In this document: in pieces, positions 8,241 through 17,696 of the stretch
How positions within the stretch are numbered: position 1 is the stretch's first letter
Layout of the letters: each line of letters opens with the position of its first letter
Assembly: GCA_030680075.1 (NCBI GenBank)
Contig: JAUXWR010000395.1
Span: forward strand, 1-64,000
Reading direction: 5' to 3'
DNA from: Legionella sp.
GTDB lineage: Bacteria; Pseudomonadota; Gammaproteobacteria; Legionellales; Legionellaceae
DNA: 64,000 nucleotides
The notes under the pieces: generated by a model
The model's database searches: none
Seen by the model: the letters and a program-made list of their open reading frames with translations, nothing else
What the model was told of the DNA's origin: nothing
Made by a program: the position numbers and the translations under genes

Positions 8241-9044
8241 ATGCGCAATTATTTCTATAGCGGTGAGAACTCTTTGAGGTCATTGTGCTTATTATCTCTG
8301 GCAAGTTTGCTGTTTCTGCAATCTTGTCACTATAACGCCGAAGAAAAGGCTGAGAAAAAAGCGCTGTCAGAGAAGCGTGATGATGCTGCCTCTTATAATA
8401 CTCAGCTCGGGATGGGCTATTTAAAGCAGGGCGATACACCGCGCGCCAAAAGGAAACTACTAATGGCGATGAAGCTCGCTCCCGACTCTCCTGAGGTGAA
8501 CGGCGCTATGGCCTATTACCTGGAAAAAACGGGCGATACAACCGAGGCAAAAAAATATTATAACAAAGCATTATTATTGGCGCCCAAGAGTGGCTCATCG
8601 TTAAATAATTATGGTACCTTCCTTTGCCGGTCCGGGAATTATAAAGAGGCTGAAGTCTATTTTCTCAAGGCCGTAAAAGATGAGAGCTATGTTAATTCTG
8701 CCGGTGCTTATGAGAATGCCGGTTTATGCGCGTCAGCTATACCCGACTACCCGAAAGCTGAATCCTATTTTGTAAAAGCACTATCGCAGGATTCTCGCCG
8801 GAAGCAATCGTTATATGAGTTGGTTTCAATAGAGCTTAAACAAAACCAACCGAAAAAAGCGCTAGCCTATTTAAAAAAACACCAGGAGCTGGTTCTGGAT
8901 AATGCTACATTTCTCGCAATGGCCGCTGATGCGGCGCATAAAGCCGGAAAATTTAAGTTAGAAGCGGATTATAAAGATAGAATAGCCAAGTTAAATCACA
9001 TCACGGATACCGGAGCAAAAAATGAACACGTTAACAACGGATGA
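8241..9044 (+). CDS. pilF: Type IV pilus biogenesis lipoprotein PilF/PilW (TPR)
   Basis: PilF is the outer-membrane lipoprotein pilotin needed for multimerisation of the PilQ secretin. The product has a lipobox ending LLFLQSC (Cys 28 from this start) and then TPR repeats: AASYNTQLGMGYLKQGDTPR, LNNYGTFLCRSGNYKEAEVY and YPKAESYFVKALSQDSRRK. Length (about 267) fits. The ATG at 8241 has no ribosome site and overlaps a TATAAT. A TTG at 8274 preceded by GGTGAG would give a cleaner signal peptide, MRSLCLLSLASLLFLQSC, and may be the true start. The end overlaps rodZ by 23 bases. Confidence 0.88.
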   Translation: MRNYFYSGENSLRSLCLLSLASLLFLQSCHYNAEEKAEKKALSEKRDDAASYNTQLGMGYLKQGDTPRAKRKLLMAMKLAPDSPEVNGAMAYYLEKTGDTTEAKKYYNKALLLAPKSGSSLNNYGTFLCRSGNYKEAEVYFLKAVKDESYVNSAGAYENAGLCASAIPDYPKAESYFVKALSQDSRRKQSLYELVSIELKQNQPKKALAYLKKHQELVLDNATFLAMAADAAHKAGKFKLEADYKDRIAKLNHITDTGAKNEHVNNG

Positions 9045-9585
9045 CAGCAGTCAAAACACACAAGAAAATCCTGGCGCTCAATTGGCGCGTATTCGTGATA
9101 AGCGAGGATTTACCAAAGAATATGTAGCAGGAAAGCTGCATTTAAGAGTGCGGGTCATTGAGTTGCTTGAAGCTGACGATTATAAACAAATGCCTGAGCC
9201 AGTGTTTATTAAAGGCTATTTTCGTGCTTATGCAAAACTCCTTGGCGTGTCGCCAGAGCCTTTTTTACAGACCTTTAATAATCAGTATTCGTTGGAGCAA
9301 AAGCCTGAGAAAGCACTCTGGCAGAGTAAACGTGAGTCAAATAAAGGCGAGCTTGTTGTACGCTGGGTAACAGGGCTTGTCGCAATCGCCGCGATCATAG
9401 CGGTGAGCTTCTGGTGGCAAAAAAATAAAGACGCCCAGCCTTTTTTTGCAGCTAAAAAGAAGGAAGCCGCAACAACTACCACCACGCAAGTTAATCCTGA
9501 AGTTAAGTTAACTGATCTTTCCAGAATGCAATCTATGTTCACCGCGAAGGTTGAAGAAGATTCTCTGGAGACACAAGGTGGCTGA
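9022..9585 (+). CDS. rodZ: RodZ-like helix-turn-helix membrane protein
   Basis: RodZ links MreB to the elongasome in rod-shaped cells. The 187 residues have an N-terminal XRE-type helix-turn-helix with GAQLARIRDKRGFTKEYVAG, VRVIELLEADDYKQMP and VFIKGYFRAYAKLLG. One membrane segment follows near 115-132 (TGLVAIAAIIAVSFWW). The tail of about 55 residues is far shorter than in E. coli RodZ (337 residues), so the periplasmic DUF4115-type domain appears absent. It overlaps both pilF and hisS. ispG, often found between rodZ and hisS, is not here. Confidence 0.8.
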   Translation: MNTLTTDDSSQNTQENPGAQLARIRDKRGFTKEYVAGKLHLRVRVIELLEADDYKQMPEPVFIKGYFRAYAKLLGVSPEPFLQTFNNQYSLEQKPEKALWQSKRESNKGELVVRWVTGLVAIAAIIAVSFWWQKNKDAQPFFAAKKKEAATTTTTQVNPEVKLTDLSRMQSMFTAKVEEDSLETQGG

Positions 9586-10861
9586 AAAAATCCAGGCAAT
9601 AAGAGGTATGAATGATATTTTACCTCAAAGCACTACAAGCTGGCAGCAACTCGAAAAAGTCTTTATGCATTGTTTATGGCATTATGCCTATGAGGAAATT
9701 CGCTTTCCAATAGTTGAAAGCACGCAGCTATTCAAACGCACTATTGGTGAAGTGACGGATATCGTTGAAAAAGAGATGTACACCTTCACCGATTTGAATG
9801 GTGATAGCCTAACCTTGCGCCCTGAAGGAACAGCAGGGTGCCTCAGGGCTTGTCTTGAACATGGATTATTGCACAATCAACAACAAAAGCTCTGGTATAT
9901 GGGGCCTATGTTTCGCCATGAAAAGCCCCAAAAAGGGCGTTATCGACAGTTTGTGCAGTTTGGTGTTGAGGCGCTTGGCATAGCAGGTTCCGCTATAGAA
10001 CTGGAACTCATCGCCATTTGCAGACGTATCTGGCGCGAACTGGGTATTGAGCCGTTCGTAAAGTTACAAATAAATACCATCGGAGAGCTTGGTGAAAGAA
10101 AGCTATATAAAGAACGTTTGGTAGAGTATTTAACACAACATTTCGATAAACTCGATGAAGACAGTCAGCGTCGATTGAATAAAAATCCATTAAGAATTCT
10201 GGATAGTAAAAACCCTGAGATGCAGGCTCTTTTATCAGACGCACCTAAATTGATTGATTCGCTAGGTGAGGATAGTAAAAGAAAATTTACGAATTTTTGC
10301 GTTGGTCTTGATAAAATGGGGATTGCGTATGATATTAATCCGTTTCTTGTACGCGGTCTGGATTATTACGGTCATACGGTTTTCGAATGGGTAACCGATA
10401 AGCTGGGTAGTCAGGCTACTATTTGTGCGGGTGGTCGTTATGATGTCCTGGTTGAGCAGCTGGGCGGCAGCCCCACACCGGCAATCGGGTTTGCAATGGG
10501 TGCTGAACGCCTGCTCTTATTAATGGAAACGTTAAACGTGGACTCAAGAGCTGCGACTGCTCCCTCTGTATTTATTATCGCTGCTAACGATGAGTGCATG
10601 CAGCAGGCATTGTTAATTGCAGAAGAGTTACGTGATAACACAGCAAGCTTAAGGGTTATCACCAACACCGTCGGTGGCGGTTTTAAGAGTCAGTTTAAGA
10701 AAGCCGATAAAAGCGGTGCTGAATTTGCCGTTATCATTGGTGAAGATGAGTTGAGAAATGATCAGGTTAGTGTTAAAACCTTGCGAACGCAAGATTGCCA
10801 GGTCACTATCCCGAGGCAGCAATTGAGTAACTATTTACAAGATTTTCTTGGAGAAAAATGA
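9578..10861 (+). CDS. hisS: Histidyl-tRNA synthetase
   Basis: HisS charges tRNA-His. The 427-residue class II synthetase has IQAIRGMNDILP at the start, motif 2 as WYMGPMFRHEKPQKGRYRQF, the histidine-binding GLDYYGHTVFEW, and motif 3 near PTPAIGFAMGAERLLLL. A C-terminal anticodon-binding domain follows. I chose GTG 9578 because GGAG lies 7 bases upstream and the protein then starts at VAEKIQ. An upstream TTG at 9551 would add nine unsupported residues inside rodZ. It overlaps rodZ by 8 bases. Confidence 0.95.
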   Translation: MAEKIQAIRGMNDILPQSTTSWQQLEKVFMHCLWHYAYEEIRFPIVESTQLFKRTIGEVTDIVEKEMYTFTDLNGDSLTLRPEGTAGCLRACLEHGLLHNQQQKLWYMGPMFRHEKPQKGRYRQFVQFGVEALGIAGSAIELELIAICRRIWRELGIEPFVKLQINTIGELGERKLYKERLVEYLTQHFDKLDEDSQRRLNKNPLRILDSKNPEMQALLSDAPKLIDSLGEDSKRKFTNFCVGLDKMGIAYDINPFLVRGLDYYGHTVFEWVTDKLGSQATICAGGRYDVLVEQLGGSPTPAIGFAMGAERLLLLMETLNVDSRAATAPSVFIIAANDECMQQALLIAEELRDNTASLRVITNTVGGGFKSQFKKADKSGAEFAVIIGEDELRNDQVSVKTLRTQDCQVTIPRQQLSNYLQDFLGEK

Positions 10862-11535
10862 TGTCTGTTTACATGACAGAAGAAGAACAACTGGATGCAA
10901 TTAAAAAATGGTGGCAACGGTATAGTACTTTGATTACCGTCGTACTATCACTTATATTACTCTGTATCTCCGGTTACAAATACTGGATATGGCATCAGGA
11001 AAAAGTAAACACCCAGGCTTCCAATGCTTATGAGCATTTAATGGTTGCTTTTTCAAATCAAGATAATAAGAGCGTTAAGTCTTATTCAAATCAACTGATT
11101 AATGACTACAGTGATACAGTTTATGCTCACGCGGCTCGTCTGACATTGGCCAAGCTATATGTGGCTCAGGATAACTTTGATAAAGCGCGTGAAACGCTGC
11201 AGTTTGTTGCTAATAATTCGCCAATGAAAGCTCTAAAGCAAGTGGCGAGAATCCGCATAGCAAGGCTTTTGGCCGCACAGAAGGCTTATGATAAAGCGCT
11301 ATCTGAGCTCACTACTGTAGAGGATGCGGCTTACATGCCCGTTATTAATGAACTTAAGGGTGATATTTTTGTCGCCAAGGGCCAATATCAGCAAGCATTT
11401 GTATCCTATAAAGAGGCAATAACTGCCGTTCGAACACGTGGAATGGGCAATCTTTATCTTGAGATGAAAACAAACGAGCTGGCAGCACTTACCCAGTCTT
11501 CCAATGATAAAAATAGCCCCTTACAAACAGTTTAA
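10858..11535 (+). CDS. yfgM: YfgM family ancillary SecYEG translocon subunit
   Basis: YfgM-type proteins sit in the inner membrane beside SecYEG and PpiD and help periplasmic chaperone handover. The 225 residues start MSVYMTEEEQLDAIKKWWQR, typical of the family. One membrane segment follows near 22-42 (TLITVVLSLILLCISGYKYW), then a periplasmic TPR-like domain with TLAKLYVAQDNFDKARETLQ. ATG 10858 and ATG 10861 are both possible. It overlaps the hisS stop and is followed by bamB, the usual gene order. Confidence 0.9.
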   Translation: MMSVYMTEEEQLDAIKKWWQRYSTLITVVLSLILLCISGYKYWIWHQEKVNTQASNAYEHLMVAFSNQDNKSVKSYSNQLINDYSDTVYAHAARLTLAKLYVAQDNFDKARETLQFVANNSPMKALKQVARIRIARLLAAQKAYDKALSELTTVEDAAYMPVINELKGDIFVAKGQYQQAFVSYKEAITAVRTRGMGNLYLEMKTNELAALTQSSNDKNSPLQTV

Positions 11536-11555
11536 TGAGAGAGTGTAGGTTACGC

Positions 11556-12713
11556 ATGAAGAAATTAATTGTTTTACTGCCAATAATAGTGGCTTTGACT
11601 GGTTGCAGTCAGCTTGATGACTACATGTTGGGTAAAGATAATACGCCAAGCCCAAAGGCATTAGAACCTGTTGCTTCTAAAACCCAACTGACCGAAAACT
11701 GGTCTGTCGCCACGGGGCCTGCCAAAAAAAGTAGTACCTATCTTAAATTAAAACCCGCCATCGTTGGTAATACGGTTTACACAGCTGACGCAAGTGGGGT
11801 GGTTCAAGCGATTAATAAAGTTAATGGTAACTTATTGTGGTCTAAAAAATTAAATGCAGGTGTCATCAGCGGACCTACTGTTGCACAAGGCCATATTGTT
11901 GTCGGAACTGATGCATCTAAAATAGTGACACTTAAACAAGACAATGGCAGTGAGTTATGGCAAAGCAGTGTCTCCGGCGATGTATTAGGAAAGCCTGTCA
12001 TTGCGCGCGGCAAAGTTATTGCCAAAACAATCGATGGTAATTTATATGCGTTTGATTTATCAACTGGCAATAAGCTCTGGGTATCTGAGCATGGAGCACC
12101 AAGTCTTATTTTGAAGGCTAGCTCATCACCAGTAATTGTCGATAATAAAACAGCTCTTGTTGGATACTCTGACGGAAAAATGGATGCTGTAGATATTCAA
12201 ACAGGGCAAGTACTCTGGCAACGCAGCATTGCTTATGCGACAGGCTCAAGTGATGTTGAGCGTCTTGTTGATATTGATGCCGATCCCATTGTTCAGGGTA
12301 ATGTAGCGCTTTTGGCGAGTTATCAAGGGTATGTTGGTGCCTTGTCTTTATCAGATGGGCAATTTATCTGGCGCAAACCTGCCTCTACCTTTACCAATAT
12401 TGTAGTGAGCGGTAACACACTTTATATGACAGATAGTAACGATACTATTTGGGCAATTAATAAAGGCAATGGACGAGTAAACTGGAAGCAAACCAAATTA
12501 AAAGCGCGAGGATTAACCGAACCCGTTCTAATGGGAGATCGCCTTATCGTAGGGGATAAAACAGGAATGTTGCATGTTCTTTCCGCACAAAATGGTGAGT
12601 TTATTTCTCGTGCACAACTAGGTGGGGCAATAAATATTGCTCCAGGTGTTGCCGGAAATAATGTATATGTTATGACCGCTAATGGTAAATTAAGTCGTTT
12701 TTCTGTGAGTTAA
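11556..12713 (+). CDS. bamB: Outer membrane assembly lipoprotein BamB
   Basis: BamB is a beta-propeller lipoprotein of the BAM complex that inserts outer-membrane proteins. The 385-residue product has signal [17 protein letters not shown] with lipobox LTGC. PQQ-like blades follow, such as [33 protein letters not shown] and [15 protein letters not shown] chose ATG 11556, with AGG at 11547 spaced 6 bases, because it begins a proper signal peptide. An in-frame ATG at 11535 would put a charged extension before it. der follows after 4 bases. Confidence 0.94.
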   Translation: MKKLIVLLPIIVALTGCSQLDDYMLGKDNTPSPKALEPVASKTQLTENWSVATGPAKKSSTYLKLKPAIVGNTVYTADASGVVQAINKVNGNLLWSKKLNAGVISGPTVAQGHIVVGTDASKIVTLKQDNGSELWQSSVSGDVLGKPVIARGKVIAKTIDGNLYAFDLSTGNKLWVSEHGAPSLILKASSSPVIVDNKTALVGYSDGKMDAVDIQTGQVLWQRSIAYATGSSDVERLVDIDADPIVQGNVALLASYQGYVGALSLSDGQFIWRKPASTFTNIVVSGNTLYMTDSNDTIWAINKGNGRVNWKQTKLKARGLTEPVLMGDRLIVGDKTGMLHVLSAQNGEFISRAQLGGAINIAPGVAGNNVYVMTANGKLSRFSVS

Positions 12714-12717
12714 TCTA

Positions 12718-14109
12718 ATGATTCCTGTTGTAGCTTTGGTTGGCCGCCCGAATGTTGGTAAGTCAACCTTATTTAACCGTTTAACCCGTACTCAAGATGC
12801 CTTAGTTGCTGATTTTCCAGGCTTGACCCGGGACAGGCAGTATGGTGATGCTGAGTTTGAAGATAAACCCTTTATTGTAGTTGATACGGGTGGGGTAGGT
12901 GTTGATGATATCGCTGTTGATGAGCTCATGTCCAAACAGTCTGCTATGGCACTGGACGAAGCCGATATCGTATTATTTCTGGTAGATGGCCGGTCGGGAT
13001 TGACGGGGATTGATGAAACGATTGCAACTCGATTGCGTAAAATTAATAAACCTGTATTTCTGGTTGTTAATAAAAGCGAAGGGCTGGATGAAGAGATTAC
13101 TTGTGCGGAATTTCAGCAATTAGGCTTTTCTGAAGTTCATGCTATTTCAGCGGCACATGGTCGCGGCATGCACCCGTTGCTCAAGCAGTTAACGGCTAAT
13201 TTTGATAAAAAAACGGAAGAAGATTCTGATAATAAATCAATAAAAATTGCCTTTGCAGGTCGCCCCAATGTAGGAAAATCAACGCTTGTTAATCGTATTC
13301 TGGGCGAAGAGCGCGTAGTTGTTTATGATTTGCCAGGCACCACCCGTGACAGTATCTCCATCCCTTTCACGCGTGATGATAAAAATTACACATTAATTGA
13401 CACGGCAGGGGTAAGACGCCGAGCGCGCGTTGATGAAAAAATTGAAAAATTTTCTGTCATTAAAACACTGCAATCAATAAAAGAGTCGCATGTATGCCTG
13501 ATGCTTCTGGATGCCAAAGAAGGCGTAACAGAACAGGATATGCATTTGCTTGGTTTTATTATTGAATCAGGTAAAGCATTGGTAATCGCTGTTAATAAGT
13601 GGGATGGTCTTGATGAGGAACATAAAGAACGTGTTCGTACCGAGTTATCAAGGCGCCTTCAATTTGCCAATTTCGCTAAAATGCGATTTATTTCTGCTTT
13701 GCATGGTAGTGGTGTGGGCTTACTTTTTAAAGATATTGATGAATCTTATGCATCGGCAATACAGGCCTTTTCAACGCCAAAACTCACGCGTTTATTGCAA
13801 GATATTGTTAGTCAGCATACCCCGCCATTGGTTAATGGGCGGCGAATCAAGTTGAGATATGCGCATACGGGTGGGCATAACCCTCCCATTGTGGTTATTC
13901 ATGGCAATCAATTGGAATCTTTGCCGGATAGTTATAAACGCTATCTGATGAATGCGTTTGTAACCCATCTTGGGTTGATTGGTACACCGTTGAAAGTCGA
14001 ATTTAAAAGTAGTGTTAACCCGTTTAAAGATAAGAAAAATAAATTAACCGACCGTCAAATTAAACGAAAAAAACGACTGATGAAACGGGTCAAGCGCCGC
14101 AAGCTGTAA
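12718..14109 (+). CDS. der: Ribosome biogenesis GTPase Der (EngA)
   Basis: Der has two GTPase domains and acts in 50S subunit maturation. The 463 residues contain GRPNVGKST twice (near residues 8 and 180), DTGGVG and DTAGVRRR as G3 motifs, NKSEG and NKWDG as G4, and a basic KH-like C-terminus ending [15 protein letters not shown]. Length matches the family. It starts 4 bases after bamB and ends the cluster. A weak imperfect hairpin near 14145-14165 may terminate the transcript. Confidence 0.97.
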   Translation: MIPVVALVGRPNVGKSTLFNRLTRTQDALVADFPGLTRDRQYGDAEFEDKPFIVVDTGGVGVDDIAVDELMSKQSAMALDEADIVLFLVDGRSGLTGIDETIATRLRKINKPVFLVVNKSEGLDEEITCAEFQQLGFSEVHAISAAHGRGMHPLLKQLTANFDKKTEEDSDNKSIKIAFAGRPNVGKSTLVNRILGEERVVVYDLPGTTRDSISIPFTRDDKNYTLIDTAGVRRRARVDEKIEKFSVIKTLQSIKESHVCLMLLDAKEGVTEQDMHLLGFIIESGKALVIAVNKWDGLDEEHKERVRTELSRRLQFANFAKMRFISALHGSGVGLLFKDIDESYASAIQAFSTPKLTRLLQDIVSQHTPPLVNGRRIKLRYAHTGGHNPPIVVIHGNQLESLPDSYKRYLMNAFVTHLGLIGTPLKVEFKSSVNPFKDKKNKLTDRQIKRKKRLMKRVKRRKL

Positions 14110-14215
14110 TTTCCCAAGTACGCATCTTGAATGCAGGGCTTTCAATCAGCCTTAAATTTTACTTAATAGAATAGACATCTTTGTTGGAAAATAAGCGCAA
14201 TAGGCTCGGCATATT

Positions 14216-15574
14216 CTATGAAGGGGATGGAGCTGCCGCCGGCCTATGTTTAGCTTCACCATTTAGACAATGAGGTACTCCATCAAGAATTGCTTCAACT
14301 GCTGCTGTAGTAGCTGCATTTGGGGGTAATATCATGAACCTACCATGAAATTCACCACTCATATTTCTCCATCTTGCAATAAAATCATCTTTTTTGGGTC
14401 GCTCAAACTCAAGCTTGCCCGCAAGAGCCGTTCCTGGTTCTGCCAGGATAATCCGCTCACCTTTAGCTGTGTTTTCAATGCCAATGACAACTTCGAAATG
14501 GCCTACCTCACTCCTATCTCGCATATTAAGAATTATAGGAATGCCTAATTTTAGAACGTCCTTCATCTTATCCCAGAGTAATTCTTTATGAGCTTGTAAC
14601 TCAGCTTCCGTGTAGTCACTTGTGCACCAACCGTTATCATCTATTACGGTTAGACCTTTTTGCATGAGACCTTCCCTCATCTCTACTATGTCGGAGCCCA
14701 ACGCTTCAGTTGTTTTAACATCAGCAGCCAGCGCCATTTCAGGGTTTGTACTCATTTCGAGCCATATATCGCCATGTAATAGCGGCTCGCCACAAAACGG
14801 TCGACGTTGCATTACTGTATAAAAATTCGCAACCATTTTAACCGTAGCGGGGCCGCATGTGTAATCACTTTGTTGTTGAGCCGCTTGGCTGAAAAAATTT
14901 TTGAGCGTAGCTTCAGGCATTGTCCCTGTTTCTCGAAAGAATTGTCGATAGAAATAAGTAGGGTTTCCTAACCTGGTTACAAGAGAACTGGTTTTCACTC
15001 CTAACAAAGAATCATCCATAAAGGGCCTCTTGGAGGCAGGACTATCTTTATGACGAAAAAAAGTAACTCCACTTAGTGATGCAAGACGAGCCTCATCATG
15101 AGCACTCAACTTGGACCAAGCGGCCTCATCCAAAGTAATGTTAAACGATACATCGCCTCTATCTCTGGCAGAACGAACAAATTTACTCGTTGAATCAGTA
15201 TAGAGTGCACCTGCAAATAAACAATTTTTAAACGTAAGATTACTATTTGGAACGTAAGAATTAGGCATGGCTGCTATTGTCGCACACACTGCGTTAAAAT
15301 TTGGAGGTTGTTGAAAATTTTCTATTGAAATATCATCGTATGGGCCATGTTCTGTAAGTCCGCTTGCATGAACAGTGTCTGCGATCAATGTGGCCGTTTC
15401 TGCGCAATACTCTTCATAGGTAATTTTAGAGCCATCCTGTTTCTCAATATTTCGTTCATCGCCAGCAGCAGCCTGTGTAATTTTGTACGGGCTTCGAACC
15501 ACCACTAATTTTTCACCTGCTACAGTCTCAATATCCCCATGAGGTGGCTCACAAAATATAATACGAAGTTTCAT
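14216..15574 (-). CDS. C39-like papain-fold cysteine protease; effector candidate
   Basis: The product of about 452 residues has no signal peptide. The C-terminal half resembles peptidase C39 or related papain-fold enzymes. QQQSDYTCGPATVKM (near residues 235-250) offers a Gln for the oxyanion hole and a Cys nucleophile. VGHFEVVIGIENTAKGERII (near 370) offers the His, and LAEPGTALAG may be the third catalytic segment. The N-terminal half is unrecognised. I chose ATG 15574 because AGAGG abuts the ATG at 15583 with no spacing. It stands alone, divergent from a GNAT gene. Its specificity is unknown; a secreted Dot/Icm protease is an inference. Confidence 0.72.
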   Translation of the reverse strand: MKLRIIFCEPPHGDIETVAGEKLVVVRSPYKITQAAAGDERNIEKQDGSKITYEEYCAETATLIADTVHASGLTEHGPYDDISIENFQQPPNFNAVCATIAAMPNSYVPNSNLTFKNCLFAGALYTDSTSKFVRSARDRGDVSFNITLDEAAWSKLSAHDEARLASLSGVTFFRHKDSPASKRPFMDDSLLGVKTSSLVTRLGNPTYFYRQFFRETGTMPEATLKNFFSQAAQQQSDYTCGPATVKMVANFYTVMQRRPFCGEPLLHGDIWLEMSTNPEMALAADVKTTEALGSDIVEMREGLMQKGLTVIDDNGWCTSDYTEAELQAHKELLWDKMKDVLKLGIPIILNMRDRSEVGHFEVVIGIENTAKGERIILAEPGTALAGKLEFERPKKDDFIARWRNMSGEFHGRFMILPPNAATTAAVEAILDGVPHCLNGEAKHRPAAAPSPS

Positions 15575-15683
15575 TGGGTTCATCCTCTAAATTAACTGCC
15601 GAAGATTAAAAGAGCAGGTCATTAGTACTATTAATTATAACCCAATCCATACCATGTTTTAATTTAAGGAGGTTGTGTTTTCG

Positions 15684-15758
15684 ATGGCAATTAACCAACA
15701 TTCTACGAGCTTGTGTGGCGCAACATTAACTCACGATAGTGCTAATTTATTAACTTAA
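15684..15758 (+). CDS. Possible 24-residue peptide
   Basis: A strong ribosome-binding sequence, AAGGAGG (15666-15672), is followed 11 bases later by an ATG and 24 codons, then TAA. The peptide starts MAINQHSTSLCG and has no recognisable feature. It is the only coding signal I see in the 300-base gap between the protease and acetyltransferase genes. The spacing is longer than ideal and codon evidence is too short to judge. Confidence 0.25.
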   Translation: MAINQHSTSLCGATLTHDSANLLT

Positions 15759-15885
15759 ATGTATAATTGACCATCACTTATGATTTCTGATTTTTTAATA
15801 GACAAGATTTTTGGTTCCACATAAACGTTTCGAGAGTGAAATATTGAGTTAAAACTGTAGAAAGCTGTACTAAGGAGTACTGTTA

Positions 15886-16617
15886 ATGCGAATTTACAAT
15901 AATCCCTTGCACCATGATATTAGTATTAAAGAGAATGATGAAGGATTGCAGATTATCATCCAAACAGAGCGTTTAATCATTCGCTCGATAGAGCTTAAAG
16001 ATGAAAAAGCTTGTTTTGACTTATTTGGTGATCCGGATGTGATGAAAAAATATGCCGATGGGCTACCCTATACGGAAGAAAAGAAAAAGTCTCGATTTGA
16101 AATGTGGACTAAGCGTTGGAAAGAGCACGATCCATATAGTGCCTATATGGTTTTTGAAAAGGAATCGGGCCATTCAGTAGGAATAATAGGTATAGGACAT
16201 GCAGCACGAGGAGAATCAGAATTATTTTATGCTACCTTCCCCGATTGTTGGGGTAAAGGGTATGGTACAGTAATGGTTCGGGCGGTGGTCCAGTCACTTG
16301 TTCCACGATTAATGATGCGAGGTTATAAACCGGGTCATGGGTCTTTGAAAAAATTAGAGGCAGATGTAGACATGGATAATCCCGCGTCTCATCGCATCCT
16401 CCTAAAAGTGGGTTTTCAACAAACTGGTCTCGTGAATAGATTTGGTGCATGGCGTCAATCTTATAGTGTTTTTTCTAAACAACTGATTAATGAATATCAC
16501 CATTTTTTTGATAACAAAGATCGAGCGGCTAGTAAAGAAGCTTATTTGCGCTCAGTTGATGAAGGTGTTGATGTCACCGTTGCTGAGATGGCCGCGAGCT
16601 CTTTTGGACGGTTTTAG
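15886..16617 (+). CDS. GNAT family N-acetyltransferase
   Basis: This looks like a RimJ/RimL-type acetyl-CoA-dependent acetyltransferase of unknown substrate. The 243 residues begin the fold at TERLIIRSIELKDEKACFDL. The acetyl-CoA loop is in the region WGKGYGTVMVRAVVQ (near residues 118-132), and DMDNPASHRILLKVGFQQTG is the usual C-terminal helix-strand. About 55 extra residues follow after the fold. A clear AAGGAG ribosome site precedes the ATG. It is a single gene with no obvious partner. Confidence 0.85.
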   Translation: MRIYNNPLHHDISIKENDEGLQIIIQTERLIIRSIELKDEKACFDLFGDPDVMKKYADGLPYTEEKKKSRFEMWTKRWKEHDPYSAYMVFEKESGHSVGIIGIGHAARGESELFYATFPDCWGKGYGTVMVRAVVQSLVPRLMMRGYKPGHGSLKKLEADVDMDNPASHRILLKVGFQQTGLVNRFGAWRQSYSVFSKQLINEYHHFFDNKDRAASKEAYLRSVDEGVDVTVAEMAASSFGRF

Positions 16618-16680
16618 AGTAAGTAATTGGCTATGCTGGCACTAAACGGTCCTTTTCGTTAGCATCCCGGCCGCGGGCAT

Positions 16681-17115
16681 TCAGGATGACGTCGGCTCAT
16701 TTCTTATCGTCAATACATCGCATGTGGCGTGATGCAATACAGCATGTGCGGTGCTTCCCATAAAAGCAGGTAATGAATTTGGTGCGTGTCCGCCCAATAT
16801 CACTAAATCGCAATTTAATTCCTTAATTTTACTTAAGATATGCATATAAGCAGAGCCTGTTTCAACGAATAAATTGGCAGCAGGAATTTTTAAGGCATCA
16901 CTCAAAGTACCCATGACTGTTTGCGCACCCTCGGTTACAGGTTTGGCAAGCTCGGCAAAACCCATACTTTGTGCCCACTGTAGGGATGATGGAATTTCAA
17001 CGACATGTAAAAAATATAATTTAGCCCCAAGACTTTCTGCGAGCTTGATGGCTTTTTTGCAAGTATTAAAATGGTTTTCACTTAAATCAGTAGCATGCAA
17101 AATATGTTTGTACAC
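16681..17115 (-). CDS. Universal stress protein, UspA family
   Basis: This is a small cytosolic nucleotide-binding stress protein of 144 residues. It starts MYKHILHATDLSENH, with the ATP-binding D near residue 10. It ends with ILGGHAPNSLPAFMGSTAHA and VLHHATCDVLTIR, a G-2x-G-9x-G(S/T)-type loop. Length matches single-domain Usp proteins. It is convergent with the acetyltransferase gene and appears monocistronic. Confidence 0.9.
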   Translation of the reverse strand: MYKHILHATDLSENHFNTCKKAIKLAESLGAKLYFLHVVEIPSSLQWAQSMGFAELAKPVTEGAQTVMGTLSDALKIPAANLFVETGSAYMHILSKIKELNCDLVILGGHAPNSLPAFMGSTAHAVLHHATCDVLTIRNEPTSS

Positions 17116-17271
17116 GTTTAACTCACTTTATCAGTTTTATAGATATCTCAAGTTTAGTGTAATAACGCCTAAAATCCCACTGATTTTCAGCGCTTACGCT
17201 ATAAATAGCAACAATTAGAGGAGAGCCAACAGAAGAAGGTGAGCGCAACGTTACAACGATCGTTGCTCGGA

Positions 17272-17438
17272 TTAACGTAATGCTCGTACAACCGATAGAC
17301 ATGCCGCTAAATCAATCTTGTTATTTTCATTATATGGACAATGGCAATAAAGCGTTTTTTTATGTGCATTAAAAATGGCTGTCGCTATTTTTTTGCTTGG
17401 GAAAATGTATCAGGCCTTGAAGCAATAGCGAATCTCAT
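17272..17438 (-). pseudogene. Endonuclease I (EndA-like) remnant, frameshifted and truncated
   Basis: On the minus strand, PDTFSQAKK continues, after a one-base shift in an A7 run, as IATAIFNAHKKTLYCHCPYN and then KIDLAAC before a stop. This matches the start of mature endonuclease I proteins, where F..AKK, TFYCGC.Y and DL..CGY recur. The signal peptide, the catalytic HVVPA region and the rest of the enzyme are missing. The interval is 167 bases, one short of a full set of codons, consistent with a single lost A. It lies in the 581-base gap before the gene at 17697. Confidence 0.6.
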
Positions 17439-17569
17439 CATGGAAGTGGTACTAATTTAGGAGAAAGGTCAGTGTTAGCAACGAATATGCTACGCGAATT
17501 GCTTCAAATTACCTTTCTTCCGGTAAAGGTTATATGAGGAAATTCGAAATCATTTTTTTGTAACGCAGC

Positions 17570-17602
17570 CTTAATAATTTCTTAATTCTTATAATTTATA
17601 AT
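17570..17602 (+). promoter_or_regulatory. PmrA-like tandem site and -10 box
   Basis: CTTAATAAT (17570-17578), two bases, and CTTAATTCT (17581-17589) match the published Legionella PmrA consensus (tandem cTTAATatT separated by 2 bases). TATAAT occurs at 17590-17595 and again at 17597-17602. If the second is the -10, the tandem site covers the -35 position, as expected for PmrA activation. The gene at 17697 starts about 90 bases after the predicted transcript start. Confidence 0.55.
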
Positions 17603-17696
17603 GTTAAAAATTTTTTATTTAAGTCATTAAAATTAAAAATAAAGCAACTTATAGGTGCCAGTGGAAATTGGTTCGCTGGAGTGAATTAGGGTAATA

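Noticed and set aside
9551..9577. Upstream TTG start for hisS
   Set aside because: It has no ribosome site and adds residues (KKILWRHK) absent from HisS. GTG 9578 is well placed.
15584..15660. Possible PmrA box upstream of the protease gene
   Set aside because: CTTAAATTAAAA on the minus strand lacks the 11-base periodicity of the tandem consensus.
16640..16690. GC-rich hairpin near the end of the GNAT gene, considered as a tRNA or attachment site
   Set aside because: It cannot fold into a cloverleaf, has no anticodon stem and no matching repeat nearby.
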